From positions 1-40,064 of the forward strand of contig JAWCLH010000026.1 in the NCBI GenBank assembly GCA_038851035.1: 40,064 nt of DNA, in the 5' to 3' direction. Origin of the DNA: Thermoplasmata archaeon. GTDB taxonomy: Archaea > Thermoplasmatota > DTKX01 > VGTL01. Below, piece by piece: positions 24,260-32,824 of the stretch. How positions within the stretch are numbered: the first letter of the stretch is position 1; every line of letters begins with the position of its first letter. Below the pieces are notes generated by a model. The model searched no databases. It was not told where the DNA came from and saw only the letters and a list, made by a program, of their open reading frames with translations. The translations under genes were made by a program, and so were the position numbers.

Positions 24260-26167
24260 ATGCAGGGGTATGCAACTGCTGTCTGGTTGTTAATAGCTCT
24301 ACCCGTTTTCATGGGTCTCCTCGCGCTCCCCTTCAAAAAAAAGGCCCACCTTCTTGCCATCGTCGGCGTCAACACCATCGTTTTAATATCTCTCTCCATC
24401 TTCCTCGTTATCGCGGTCTCGGCCGAGGGCATGGGCCGCGGCGATTTCCTCCGGGTGGACTCGAAAGAGCTCGCGCTCGCGCTGGGCCTGCCGGAGCTCT
24501 CGATTCACGAGCTGATTCTCTATCTCGACCTGGGCCTTCTGGCGTTCTTCGTCGCCCTCGGTCTTTATATAAAAAGTCCGGTGACATTCGCGGTTGCGAT
24601 CTGCCAGCTGGTGCCCCTGGCATCCTTTGAGCTAAGGAACCCGGAGGCGCTCGAGACCTTCGCTTTCGCCCTCGACCACCTCTCGCTGGTTTTTGTCCTG
24701 ATATGCTCGATTGTCGGCTCCATTATCGCAATCTACGGCGTCCAGTACATGGCCGACGAGAAGAAGCAGGGGGTCTTCTTTTTCTTCATCCTGACCTTCC
24801 TCGGCGTCATGAACGGCGCGGTCCTCTCAAACAACCTCATCTACCTCTACTTCTTTTGGGAGTGCACAACCCTATGCTGCTACTTCCTCATCAAGCACGA
24901 GGGCGACCCCCTCTCCCTCTCAAACGCGAAATGGGCTCTCGAGGTCACGATAGCTGGCGGGGCTGCGCTCCTGATCGGCGCGTTCATGTTCCACCAATGC
25001 AGCGGGACCGCCAGTTTCTCGCTGATGGGGATCGTGGGGAAGGAGGGGCTCGCGGGCGCGGACGCCATGGTCGCGCTTCCGCTCTTCTTCTTCTCTCTCG
25101 CGGCCTTCACCAAGGCCGCGCAGGTACCCTTCCAGTCCTGGCTCCTGGGGGCGATGGTCGCACCAACCCCGGTCTCCGCGCTGCTCCACTCCAGCACGAT
25201 GGTCAAGCTCGGCGTCTATCTCGTCATTAGAATTGCGCCCGTGCTACACCAGTTCCAGGAGCTCTCGCTGCTCGTTGCGATTGTGGGGGGTCTCTCGTTC
25301 CTCTCCACAGCGCTCCTGGCGATTCAGGAAAGGGGAATGAAGAAGCTCCTGGCCCTCTCGACCGTGGGCAACCTGGGCCTCATCATCATGCTCGCGGCCA
25401 TCGGGACGCCGGAGGCCATCGCGGCCGCGGTGGTGCTGACGATATTCCACGCGATTTCAAAGGCCCTGCTCTTCCTCTCCGCAGGCGCCGTCCAGAAGCT
25501 GTTCGGGAGAAAGGACATCGAGGGCACGGAGGGGCTCTTCAGGAGAGCCCCGTCAATGTTCGGCGCCTTCTTCATCGGAATTCTGACGATGTTTCTGGCA
25601 CCCTTCGGAATCTTCATTGCGAAATACACATCCATAGCCGAGTCCACCTCCAATCCGTTCCTCCTTCTGATGGTGCTGGTGGGGAGCATCGCGTGCGAGG
25701 TCTTCTATATCAGATGGCTGGGGAGGGCGATGGCGCTGACGGGGGAGGTGAGCGAGAAGAGGGTCTCGCCTCTCTACACCGCCCCGATGTGGACGCTGGC
25801 CGTCGGGGCCGTTGCGCTCTCTGTGCTCCTGCCCTTCTTCCTCTCCCCCCTCGTTGACCCCATCGCCGGTTTCCACAGACTCGAGGCGACCCTGCCCATC
25901 ACCTATCTTGGCAGGGCCGGTGCGATACCGACCTTTGTGATCTTCCTCGCCCTCCTCCTCGGGATCGCCTACGCGACGATGGAGACGGGCGGAAAGAGGG
26001 TGAAGCCATACACCTGCGGCATGGAGGGCTACGAGCTCCAGCTCTCTTGCCCCTACTTCGAGAGCTATATCGACTCCGGCAAGGCGATGCTCGCAGTGGA
26101 GGTCGCCGGCATCCTGACTCTTCTCGCCGCGCTCGGCGGGGCTCTGGTCTCGGCGGGGGTGGTCTGA
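24260..26167 (+). CDS. echA: Energy-converting hydrogenase, antiporter-like subunit EchA
   Basis: A 635-residue polytopic membrane protein homologous to NuoL/MrpD, forming the ion channel arm that couples electron flow to H+ or Na+ export. The proton-antiporter core spans about residues 140-430. It includes the TM5 Glu201 (YFFWECTTLCCYF), an intramembrane Lys in AAFTKAAQVPFQSWL, and HSSTMVKLGVYLVIR, all typical of this family. The C-terminal segment continues with further helices and no NuoL-like long lateral helix can be confirmed. The open frame extends 39 codons upstream, but the TATA position and the start of hydrophobicity favour ATG 24260. It is the first of six genes in the canonical echABCDEF order; echB starts directly after its stop. 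Confidence 0.93.
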   Translation: MQGYATAVWLLIALPVFMGLLALPFKKKAHLLAIVGVNTIVLISLSIFLVIAVSAEGMGRGDFLRVDSKELALALGLPELSIHELILYLDLGLLAFFVALGLYIKSPVTFAVAICQLVPLASFELRNPEALETFAFALDHLSLVFVLICSIVGSIIAIYGVQYMADEKKQGVFFFFILTFLGVMNGAVLSNNLIYLYFFWECTTLCCYFLIKHEGDPLSLSNAKWALEVTIAGGAALLIGAFMFHQCSGTASFSLMGIVGKEGLAGADAMVALPLFFFSLAAFTKAAQVPFQSWLLGAMVAPTPVSALLHSSTMVKLGVYLVIRIAPVLHQFQELSLLVAIVGGLSFLSTALLAIQERGMKKLLALSTVGNLGLIIMLAAIGTPEAIAAAVVLTIFHAISKALLFLSAGAVQKLFGRKDIEGTEGLFRRAPSMFGAFFIGILTMFLAPFGIFIAKYTSIAESTSNPFLLLMVLVGSIACEVFYIRWLGRAMALTGEVSEKRVSPLYTAPMWTLAVGAVALSVLLPFFLSPLVDPIAGFHRLEATLPITYLGRAGAIPTFVIFLALLLGIAYATMETGGKRVKPYTCGMEGYELQLSCPYFESYIDSGKAMLAVEVAGILTLLAALGGALVSAGVV

Positions 26168-27088
26168 GTGGAGCCGCCCGAGGAGGTTCTGCTGACGCTG
26201 CTCTCGGTTGCGCTCTTCGTGCTCGCGCCCTTCCTCGGTATGCTCGCCATGGGTCTGGGCCGCAGGATCTCCGCCCGCATGCAGAACAGGGTCGGCCCGC
26301 CCGTGCTGCAGCCCTGGTACGACGTCGCGAAGCTGATGACGAAGAGCGACCAGTCCACAAACCCCGTGACCGGGACGATGGCCTTCCTCTTCTTCATCTT
26401 CAACGCCCTCGCGGTCGTGGTTCTGGTGACCCTCGGCGACCTCCTGATGGTGATTGTCCTCATGGGGACCGCACAGCTCTTCCTCTCGCTGGCGGGCTAC
26501 GCGGGCAGCTCCCCCAATAGTCATCTGGGCGCAAGCCGCAACCTCCTACAGGTTCTCTCGGTCGAGCCCCTCATGCTCGCTCTCGCTGTGGCCGCGCTGC
26601 TCGTCAACGGGAGCTACTTCGTGCGGGAGCTCGCGTGGAGCAACGAGCTCCTGCTTCACTTCCCGATGGCGCCGGTGGTTCTCTTCTTCGCCCTCCTGGT
26701 CTGGATGCAGAAGGGGCCCTTCGACCTCTCCACGGCCCATCAGGAAATCGTCTACGGGCCCATGATAGAGCTCTCGGGGAAGAACCTCGCTCTCGTGGAG
26801 ATCGGCCACTGGTTCGAGACCTTCGGACTGCTGGCCATCTTCTCCCTCATGTTCAACTCCGCCCCGCTACTGGCGCCGCTGCTCGGGTCCACGGGCGCGG
26901 TGGTGCTGGACCTCGTCCTCAAGACCCTGGTCGCCTTCATAGTGCTCATAGCGGTCATCTGGGTGGACAACGCCACGACCAGATCCCACTGGGACCGCCT
27001 CCCCAGGTTCTCGTTCACCTTTCTATGGCCCCTGGTTTTCATCAATATTCTGTTCATCTACTCCGCGCTGGTCTGGGGGTGGTGGTAG
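26168..27088 (+). CDS. echB: Energy-converting hydrogenase membrane subunit EchB (NuoH-like)
   Basis: A 306-residue membrane protein that anchors the soluble hydrogenase module and helps form the ion path, homologous to NuoH and HycD. Seen: several hydrophobic helices, the conserved cytoplasmic loop RMQNRVGPPVLQPWYDVAKL near residues 37-57 that contacts the small subunit, and an acidic loop with GPFDLSTAHQEIVYGPMIELSG near 180-200, characteristic of the family. The start is GTG at 26168, immediately after the echA stop, and the stop directly precedes the GTG start of echC, so translation is tightly coupled. Confidence 0.95.
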   Translation: MEPPEEVLLTLLSVALFVLAPFLGMLAMGLGRRISARMQNRVGPPVLQPWYDVAKLMTKSDQSTNPVTGTMAFLFFIFNALAVVVLVTLGDLLMVIVLMGTAQLFLSLAGYAGSSPNSHLGASRNLLQVLSVEPLMLALAVAALLVNGSYFVRELAWSNELLLHFPMAPVVLFFALLVWMQKGPFDLSTAHQEIVYGPMIELSGKNLALVEIGHWFETFGLLAIFSLMFNSAPLLAPLLGSTGAVVLDLVLKTLVAFIVLIAVIWVDNATTRSHWDRLPRFSFTFLWPLVFINILFIYSALVWGWW

Positions 27089-27718
27089 GTGTCCCTGCTG
27101 AGGTCGCCCTGGGTTCTCCACTTCTCATCCACGAGCTGCAACGGCTGCGACATCGAGGTCCTCGCGGCCCTGACCCCGCGCTACGACGTCGAGCGGTTCG
27201 GAATCGTGAACAAGGGGAACCCCAAGTTCGCAGATGTTTTGCTCGTCTCCGGAGCGGTGAACCCGCGCACCGCGCAGGCCCTGAGGAACCTCTACGAGCA
27301 GATGCCGGAGCCGAAGGCCGTCGTGGTCGTCGGGAGCTGCGGCTCGACGGGTGGGGTTTTCCACGACTGCTACAACGTGCTCGGAGGTGTTGACCGGGTG
27401 CTGCCAGTCGATGTCTACGTTCCGGGGTGCCCCGCGAGGCCTGAGGCGATAATTGACGGGGTGGTCAAAGCCCTGGGAATTCTCAAGGAGCGGCTGGAGA
27501 AGAAGGCGGCCGGAGCGAGCGGACCGGGGCGGGGGAGGTCCGGGGGAGCGGAGGGGGGTGGCGGAGGAAACGAGGGGGAGGAGGTGGGGAGGGGGCTTTC
27601 AGGGAGTGAGGGAAGGAGTGGGGGAGAGGAGAGAATCGAGGAAGAGCACACCTCGCCCGCGGAAGCGCGTGGCGTGGGAAGGAGCAAAGAGGCTGGTGGA
27701 GGTGGCGGGAATGATTGA
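27089..27718 (+). CDS. echC: Energy-converting [NiFe] hydrogenase small subunit EchC
   Basis: A 209-residue cytosolic subunit carrying the proximal [4Fe-4S] cluster next to the NiFe site (NuoB family). Cluster ligands are Cys17 and Cys20 (SCNGCD), Cys84 (GSCGSTGG) and Cys114 (PGCPARPE). The conserved domain ends near residue 140. The last ~69 residues are a Gly/Glu/Arg/Ser-rich extension not normally found in this subunit, encoded by a purine-rich tract with long G runs. The start is GTG 27089, with no gap to echB. Its end overlaps the echD start by 8 bases, so the extension is not simply a missing stop followed by spacer: it reaches into echD's ribosome-binding site GGAGGTG. Confidence 0.93.
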   Translation: MSLLRSPWVLHFSSTSCNGCDIEVLAALTPRYDVERFGIVNKGNPKFADVLLVSGAVNPRTAQALRNLYEQMPEPKAVVVVGSCGSTGGVFHDCYNVLGGVDRVLPVDVYVPGCPARPEAIIDGVVKALGILKERLEKKAAGASGPGRGRSGGAEGGGGGNEGEEVGRGLSGSEGRSGGEERIEEEHTSPAEARGVGRSKEAGGGGGND

Positions 27719-28046
27719 GAACCTCCAGGTCGTTGAGAAGGGAGAGCTCAAGAAGGCGCTGAGAAAATTGAAGGAGGGCGGCCACAGGCTCATCACTATA
27801 ATCGGCGCCGTTCGAGACGGGAAAATGGAGCTGACCTACGCCCTCGAGAGCGCGGACATGAGCTTCGCCGCCGTCAGGACGTCGTACCGCCTCGACGAAG
27901 AGATTCAGAGCGTGCAGGACATATTCATCAACGCCCTCCTATACGAGATGGAGCTGGTCGACCTTTTCGACGTGAGGGTGGAGGGCTGCGCGCCCGGCCT
28001 CCTGCTCGAGCCTGAGAAGAGGGGGCCTTTCAGGAGGGATGGGTGA
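27711..28046 (+). CDS. echD: Energy-converting hydrogenase subunit EchD (NuoC-like)
   Basis: A 111-residue subunit related to the NuoC 30-kDa family that scaffolds the large and small subunits. The pattern HRLITIIGAVRDGKMELTYAL, followed later by the SVQDIFINALLYEMELVDLFDV helix, fits EchD. The family-typical ending with a Pro-rich strand is present in short form. The open frame runs 86 codons further upstream, but that part is the out-of-frame reading of the echC extension. ATG 27711 has GGAGGTG seven bases before it. Its stop overlaps the echE start by one base (TGATG). Confidence 0.88.
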   Translation: MIENLQVVEKGELKKALRKLKEGGHRLITIIGAVRDGKMELTYALESADMSFAAVRTSYRLDEEIQSVQDIFINALLYEMELVDLFDVRVEGCAPGLLLEPEKRGPFRRDG

Positions 28047-29146
28047 TGGCGGAGAGGTGCGTGACCCGCGTGCCCTTCGGGCCCCAGCACATCGTCCTGC
28101 CCGAGCCCGTCCACTTCGACCTCAGGGTCGAGGACGAGGTCGTGGTCGAGGCCGGCTTCAGGCTCGGTTTCGCCCATAGGGGCATCGAGAGGGCTTTCCA
28201 GCTCAGGGACATGTACAGCGCCCTCTTCATCGCCGAGAGGATATGCGGCATCTGCTCCTCCTCCCACTCGAACGCGATATCGGGCGTTCTGGAGAAGCTC
28301 TGCGGCATAGAGATACCCGACAACGCCCGGTACGTCAGGACTTTGATGGCCGAGCTCGACAGAATTCACAGCCACCTCCTGATTCTCGGCCATATCGGCG
28401 AGACGATGGGCTTCGAGAACCTCTTTATGCTTACCTGGAGGGACAGGGAGTTCGTCATGGACATGCTCGAGCTCCTCACGGGGAACAGGGTCAACCACGG
28501 AATGAACACCATCGGTGGGGTTAGGCGGCGGGTGACCTCGGCCGTCCTAAAGCAGCTCGGGGGGATGCTCGACGAGTTCGAGAGGCGCTGGCCCGCCCTA
28601 GCGGAGGTCTACACCAAGGACAGCGGGTTCATCCACAGGACGCGCGGGGTGGGCATCATACCCCGGGAGGTCGCGCTGGCCGCGGGAGTGGTGGGCCCCA
28701 ACGCGAGGGCGAGCGGTGTGGATCTTGACATCCGGAAGAAGCACTACTTCGCCTATGGGGACCTGAAGTTCAGGCCCGTGAGGCTCGACGAGCCGAGGGG
28801 CGACGTCTACGACCGGGTGCAGGTCCGCGTGAGGGAGGTCAATGAGTCGCTCAGGATGGTAAGGGAGCTTATCGGGATGGTTGACGAGAACAAACCTTTT
28901 GCGGTGGAGAAGGGGCCGCGCAAGCTGCCGGAGGACGAGTGCTTCTTCAATGTGGAGGCGCCGCGCGGGGAGCTGTTCTACTTCGCCCGCGGCAACGGCA
29001 CCGGAAAGCCCGCGAGAATAAAGGTGAGGACGCCAACACTGGCGACCCTGCGCGCGGTGATTATGATTCTCAAGGGCATGGAGATTCAGCACGTCCCCCT
29101 GACGGTCATCAGCATTGACCCGTGCATATGCTGCACCGAGAGGTGA
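28046..29146 (+). CDS. echE: Energy-converting [NiFe] hydrogenase large (catalytic) subunit EchE
   Basis: A 366-residue catalytic subunit that holds the NiFe centre and reduces protons to H2 with electrons from ferredoxin, or the reverse. Both metal-binding motifs are intact: RICGIC at residues 65-70 (Cys67, Cys70) and DPCICC at 358-363 (Cys360, Cys363). This separates a true hydrogenase from NuoD/FpoD, which lost these cysteines. The protein ends in CTER right after the second motif, so it lacks the C-terminal peptide that maturation proteases remove, as reported for EchE and CooH. ATG 28046 has AGGAGG upstream; the preceding GTG 28043 is an alternative. No hydrogenase maturation (hyp) genes are in the window. 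Confidence 0.96.
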   Translation: MAERCVTRVPFGPQHIVLPEPVHFDLRVEDEVVVEAGFRLGFAHRGIERAFQLRDMYSALFIAERICGICSSSHSNAISGVLEKLCGIEIPDNARYVRTLMAELDRIHSHLLILGHIGETMGFENLFMLTWRDREFVMDMLELLTGNRVNHGMNTIGGVRRRVTSAVLKQLGGMLDEFERRWPALAEVYTKDSGFIHRTRGVGIIPREVALAAGVVGPNARASGVDLDIRKKHYFAYGDLKFRPVRLDEPRGDVYDRVQVRVREVNESLRMVRELIGMVDENKPFAVEKGPRKLPEDECFFNVEAPRGELFYFARGNGTGKPARIKVRTPTLATLRAVIMILKGMEIQHVPLTVISIDPCICCTER

Positions 29147-29151
29147 GTTGA

Positions 29152-29595
29152 ATGGGGATGTTCTCGCAGGCCATCAGCAATCTTTTCAAAAAGCCATTCA
29201 CTAAACTCTACCCGGCGGAGAAGTATGAACCGATTAAGGACACCCGGGGGAGATTCGTGATGGACGTGACCAGATGCATTTTCTGCGGCCTCTGCGAGAG
29301 GAACTGCCCCGCGGCCGTTATAAAGGTGGACAAAGCGCGGAAGCGCCACGAGACCGTCATCAGCGGCTGCATCCTCTGCTACCGGTGCCAGGAGGTCTGT
29401 CCGAAGGGCTGCATATCATTCAGGGAGCACTATGCCCCCCCCACGGTGGCCCGGACCGCGCTGGTCCACGAGATTCTCCCCCGGGGGCAGGAGCCCGCCC
29501 GCGGAGCCGCGGTCGAGGAGAGAAAGGACGTCGAGGGTGGAACCGCCTGGGCCTACACAATTGAGCTCCCGCTTCCCGGCCCTGGAAAAGGGTGA
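29152..29595 (+). CDS. echF: Energy-converting hydrogenase ferredoxin-like subunit EchF
   Basis: A 147-residue protein with two [4Fe-4S] clusters that passes electrons from soluble ferredoxin to EchC (NuoI family). The two motifs are CIFCGLCERNCP (near residues 42-53) and CILCYRCQEVCP (near 73-84). The N-terminus includes a short amphipathic segment (FSQAISNLFKKPF) likely to lie on the membrane arm. The last ~45 residues are polar and poorly conserved-looking. ATG 29152 has AGGTGA just upstream, five bases after the echE stop. This completes the operon; deoxyhypusine synthase follows 60 bases later and may be read through. Confidence 0.95.
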   Translation: MGMFSQAISNLFKKPFTKLYPAEKYEPIKDTRGRFVMDVTRCIFCGLCERNCPAAVIKVDKARKRHETVISGCILCYRCQEVCPKGCISFREHYAPPTVARTALVHEILPRGQEPARGAAVEERKDVEGGTAWAYTIELPLPGPGKG

Positions 29596-29655
29596 GACCG
29601 CGGAGCCGGCCGAAGGATTGAAATCAGGGGAGCTCTTCAGGCGGGGTGTGGTGAA

Positions 29656-30666
29656 TTGCGGGCCAGGAAGTTACTAAAAGGAGCCCGGGGGAACCCCCCC
29701 GTCCGGGACATCCGCCCCGCGCCGGGGATGAGCGCGGACGCCATAGTCCGGCAGATGGAGGGTGCGGGTGGCTTCACGGGCAGGCATCTGGCGGAAGGGG
29801 TAGGAATTCTAGAGGAGATGGTCTGCAGGGATGGGTGCCTGAGGTTCCTCTCCTTCCCCGCCTGCATCGTCGCGACTGGCTGCAGGGGAATTCTTGCGGA
29901 CATGGTCAGGAGGCGGCTGGTGGACGTGATAGTCACCACCTGCGGGACCATTGACCACGACCTCGCAAGGGCGTGGGGCAGGTACTACCACGGCGACTTC
30001 GAGATGGACGACGCCAGCCTGCGCAGAATGGGCATCAACCGGCTTGGGAACGTTCTCGTGCCGGACAGGAGCTACGGCACTTTACTCGAAAGGCGGCTCC
30101 GGCCAATGCTCGGTGAGATATACGCGAGCGGCCTGAGGAGGCCCTCGACCCGGGAGCTCATCTGGGCGGTCGGAGAGAGAGTGCGCGACGAGGGCTCCAT
30201 CCTCCACTGGGCGGCTCGGAACAGAGTCCCGGTCTTCGTCCCCGGAATCACTGACGGGGCCTTTGGCTGCCAGCTCTGGATGTTCTGGCAGGAGCACCGC
30301 GACTTCTCTCCCGACCCGATGGCGGACGAGCAGGAGCTTTCCGGGCTGGTTATGAAGGCGGAGAGCTCCGGGGCCCTGATTATCGGCGGGGGAATATCGA
30401 AGCACCACGTGATATGGTGGAACCAGTTCAGGGGCGGGCTGGACTACGCCATCTATATCACCACCGCGACGGAGCAGGACGGGAGCCTCTCCGGCGCCAG
30501 GGTGCGCGAGGCGATATCGTGGGGAAAGGTCAGGCCGGGCGCGAGGAGGGTGAACATCGAGGCCGACGCGACCGCGGTTCTACCCTTAATGTATGCCGCG
30601 CTCCTCGAGAGGCTGGAGGGGGAGCACTCCGGTGCGGGACGTTCTGTGAAGAGTAAACGCCGCTGA
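29656..30666 (+). CDS. dys: Deoxyhypusine synthase
   Basis: Transfers an aminobutyl group from spermidine to one lysine of translation factor aIF5A, using NAD. A 336-residue protein, usual for archaea. Conserved: VTTCGTIDHDLAR (NAD/spermidine site), GITDGAFG, GGGISKHHVIWWNQFRGG, and the active-site Lys291 in EAISWGKV. The N-terminal block PVRDIRPAPGMSADAIVRQM matches the family start. The start is TTG 29656; there is no in-frame ATG before residue 25 (29728), and starting there would delete conserved sequence. It is downstream of echF on the same strand and converges with FttA (127-base gap without recognisable features). Confidence 0.94.
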   Translation: MRARKLLKGARGNPPVRDIRPAPGMSADAIVRQMEGAGGFTGRHLAEGVGILEEMVCRDGCLRFLSFPACIVATGCRGILADMVRRRLVDVIVTTCGTIDHDLARAWGRYYHGDFEMDDASLRRMGINRLGNVLVPDRSYGTLLERRLRPMLGEIYASGLRRPSTRELIWAVGERVRDEGSILHWAARNRVPVFVPGITDGAFGCQLWMFWQEHRDFSPDPMADEQELSGLVMKAESSGALIIGGGISKHHVIWWNQFRGGLDYAIYITTATEQDGSLSGARVREAISWGKVRPGARRVNIEADATAVLPLMYAALLERLEGEHSGAGRSVKSKRR

Positions 30667-30793
30667 TTCTCCATGCCGGCCCGGGAGGTGGGCCGACCTC
30701 CCCGGCGCGAACGTGGCCCGCGGCATCCGACTCGGCTCAGCTTCCGGGGCAAGAGAGTCTCCAGAACCGCTCCGGTCCCCCGGCCCTCCGCGG

Positions 30794-32707
30794 CTACCTC
30801 AGCCTTATGACCTCGAGGTTCGGCGGCGCTCGGGTCTCGACGCCGAAGCGTTTGTGCAGCGAGACCGCGAGGTCCAGGCACTTCGCCTCCTCCCCGTGGC
30901 AGACCACGACGCGCTCTGGCTTGGGCTGGATGTTCTGGACATAATTTATTAGCTGGCCGCGGTCCGAGTGGCCCGAGAAGCCGTCGACGGTCTCTATTGA
31001 CATCTTGATGGGAATTGGGGTGCTCTTGCCGCCGCGCTCCGTGAACTGAATCTCCGACCATCCCCTCTGGATGCGCCTGCCCAGCGTCCCCTCGGCCTGG
31101 TAGCCCACGAATATCAGCGTGTTCAGGGGGTTGTCGCACCAACGCTTGAAGTACTCCATCACGGGCCCCCCGTTCAGCATGCCGCTGGTCGCGAGCACGA
31201 TGCAGGGCTCGGGGTCGCTGCATATCCTCTCCCTCGCGTCCACGCTGTCGACCCTCTGGAATATGGGAGAGAGGAAGGGATTCTCGCCCTTCTGGAATAT
31301 CTGGTTGCGCAGGTTGCTGTTCAGGTACTCGGGGTAAGCGGTGTGGATCGCCGTCGCCTCCCATATCATCCCGTCGAGGTGGACCGGGACCTCCGGCAGC
31401 GCACCGGTCCTGATATATTGCTCCAGGACGATCATCACCTCCTGAGAGCGCCCGACCGCGAAGACAGGTATCAGGACCTTGCCCTTTCTCTGGATGGTCC
31501 GGGCCACGATGGCCTGAAGCGCCTCCGCGGCCTCCCTCCTCGATGGCTGGTTGTCGTGGAAGCCGCCGTAGGTCGCCTCGATAACGAGCGTCTCGAGCCT
31601 GGGGAACTTATCGGCGGCGGGGTTGAAGAGCCAAGTCTTCTCGTACTTTATGTCCCCTGATATCGCGATGTTGTGGATGCCGTCTCCAATGTGGAAGTGG
31701 GCAATCGAGGAGCCGAGGATGTGCCCCGCGTTCTGGAGCGTGAGGCGCACGTCCGGCGATATGTCGGTGGTGTCGCCATAGTTCAGAGTGATGCAGTGCT
31801 TCACCATCTCCCTGACGAAGGCGGAGTCGAAGGGGCTCCTGCGGGCCTCGCTGTGGGCGACCTTCATGTAGTCTATCTGGAGCAGGGACATCAAGTCCCG
31901 CGTCGGCGGAGTGCAGTACACGGGACCGTCGTAGCCGTACTTGAAGAGCAGGGGTACGAGGCCTGAGTGGTCGAGGTGGGCGTGGGTGACGACGACGGCG
32001 TCTATGCTCTCTATTGGCAGGAACTCGGGGGCGTTTAGGAAGGGGGAGTCCTCCTCGCTCTGGGAGAACTTGACTCCGCAGTCCACTAGGACCTTGCTGT
32101 CCTTCGTGGTCAGGAGGTGGGCGCTCCGGCCGACCTCGCGATAGCCGCCTAGCGCGGATATCCGGAGCCAGTTCTCCCCCCTCGATATCTCGCGGTTGAT
32201 TCTGCGCGCGATCTTCTTTAGCCAATCCTTCCTCTCCTCGCTGACCATCCTCAGGTAGCCCCGAATCTCGCCCACGGTCTTCGAGGGTATCGGCGGCGCC
32301 CGTACCACCTTTGGGGCCCAGCCGATTCTCTTCTTTATGTCGTTGAGCACGGTCCCGTGCTTCCCGATGGCCAGTCCCGGAGAGAGGGCCTCGATGGTGA
32401 CTTCGCCTGTATCGGTGTCGAACCAGATGTCCTTGACCTCGGCCTCGGGGGGTATGATGTGCCTTATCTCCGTCTCCGCCCTGTCGGTGTCCGCGAGAAT
32501 CGAGGGGTCGGGGCGTACCGAGACCCTGCGCCTGAGCGCCTGGGCGAGCTGGCGCACGATGTCGTTGTTATTCGCGAACTCCTCTAGGCTCTTCGTGTAG
32601 ATGACCACAATCGGCCCCTCGAACTCGATGCTCGTCACCCTGACCGTCGGTGGAAGGGTGCTCCGCACAACCTCCCTCGCGTGGTGTATGAAGTCGTCGA
32701 CTCCCAT
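30794..32707 (-). CDS. Archaeal transcription termination ribonuclease FttA (aCPSF1)
   Basis: A 637-residue beta-CASP metallo-beta-lactamase nuclease that cleaves nascent RNA to end transcription in archaea. N-terminal KH-like domains occupy residues 1-150, with the GxxG loop IGKHG at 114-118. The lactamase core follows, with the zinc motif THAHLDH at 241-247 and later SGDIKYE. The beta-CASP insert and C-terminal motifs are present (LATSGMLNGGP, DGFSGHSD, VVCHGEE). Length and order match the conserved archaeal family. ATG 32707 lies about where an RNA from the TATA-like CCTTTTTACA (32731-32740) would begin. It is 117 bases downstream of psmB on the same strand. Confidence 0.96.
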   Translation of the reverse strand: MGVDDFIHHAREVVRSTLPPTVRVTSIEFEGPIVVIYTKSLEEFANNNDIVRQLAQALRRRVSVRPDPSILADTDRAETEIRHIIPPEAEVKDIWFDTDTGEVTIEALSPGLAIGKHGTVLNDIKKRIGWAPKVVRAPPIPSKTVGEIRGYLRMVSEERKDWLKKIARRINREISRGENWLRISALGGYREVGRSAHLLTTKDSKVLVDCGVKFSQSEEDSPFLNAPEFLPIESIDAVVVTHAHLDHSGLVPLLFKYGYDGPVYCTPPTRDLMSLLQIDYMKVAHSEARRSPFDSAFVREMVKHCITLNYGDTTDISPDVRLTLQNAGHILGSSIAHFHIGDGIHNIAISGDIKYEKTWLFNPAADKFPRLETLVIEATYGGFHDNQPSRREAAEALQAIVARTIQRKGKVLIPVFAVGRSQEVMIVLEQYIRTGALPEVPVHLDGMIWEATAIHTAYPEYLNSNLRNQIFQKGENPFLSPIFQRVDSVDARERICSDPEPCIVLATSGMLNGGPVMEYFKRWCDNPLNTLIFVGYQAEGTLGRRIQRGWSEIQFTERGGKSTPIPIKMSIETVDGFSGHSDRGQLINYVQNIQPKPERVVVCHGEEAKCLDLAVSLHKRFGVETRAPPNLEVIRLR

Positions 32708-32730
32708 CTCGATGCACTACCTGTCCCGGC

Positions 32731-32740
32731 TGTAAAAAGG
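32731..32740 (-). promoter_or_regulatory. Promoter of fttA
   Basis: Leftward CCTTTTTACA places an RNA start near 32710, implying a leaderless or near-leaderless message for ATG 32707. Confidence 0.45.
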
Positions 32741-32824
32741 GACATTGAAGTGTGATACACGTGCCCGGGGCGCGCCCGCCTCAATCCGGGTCGGGCCGCC
32801 CGCCGGGCGCGAGGTGCATGAGGC

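Noticed and set aside
27453-27710. N-terminal extension of echD
   Set aside because: This is the other-frame reading of the echC tail; echD has a clear ribosome-binding site at ATG 27711.
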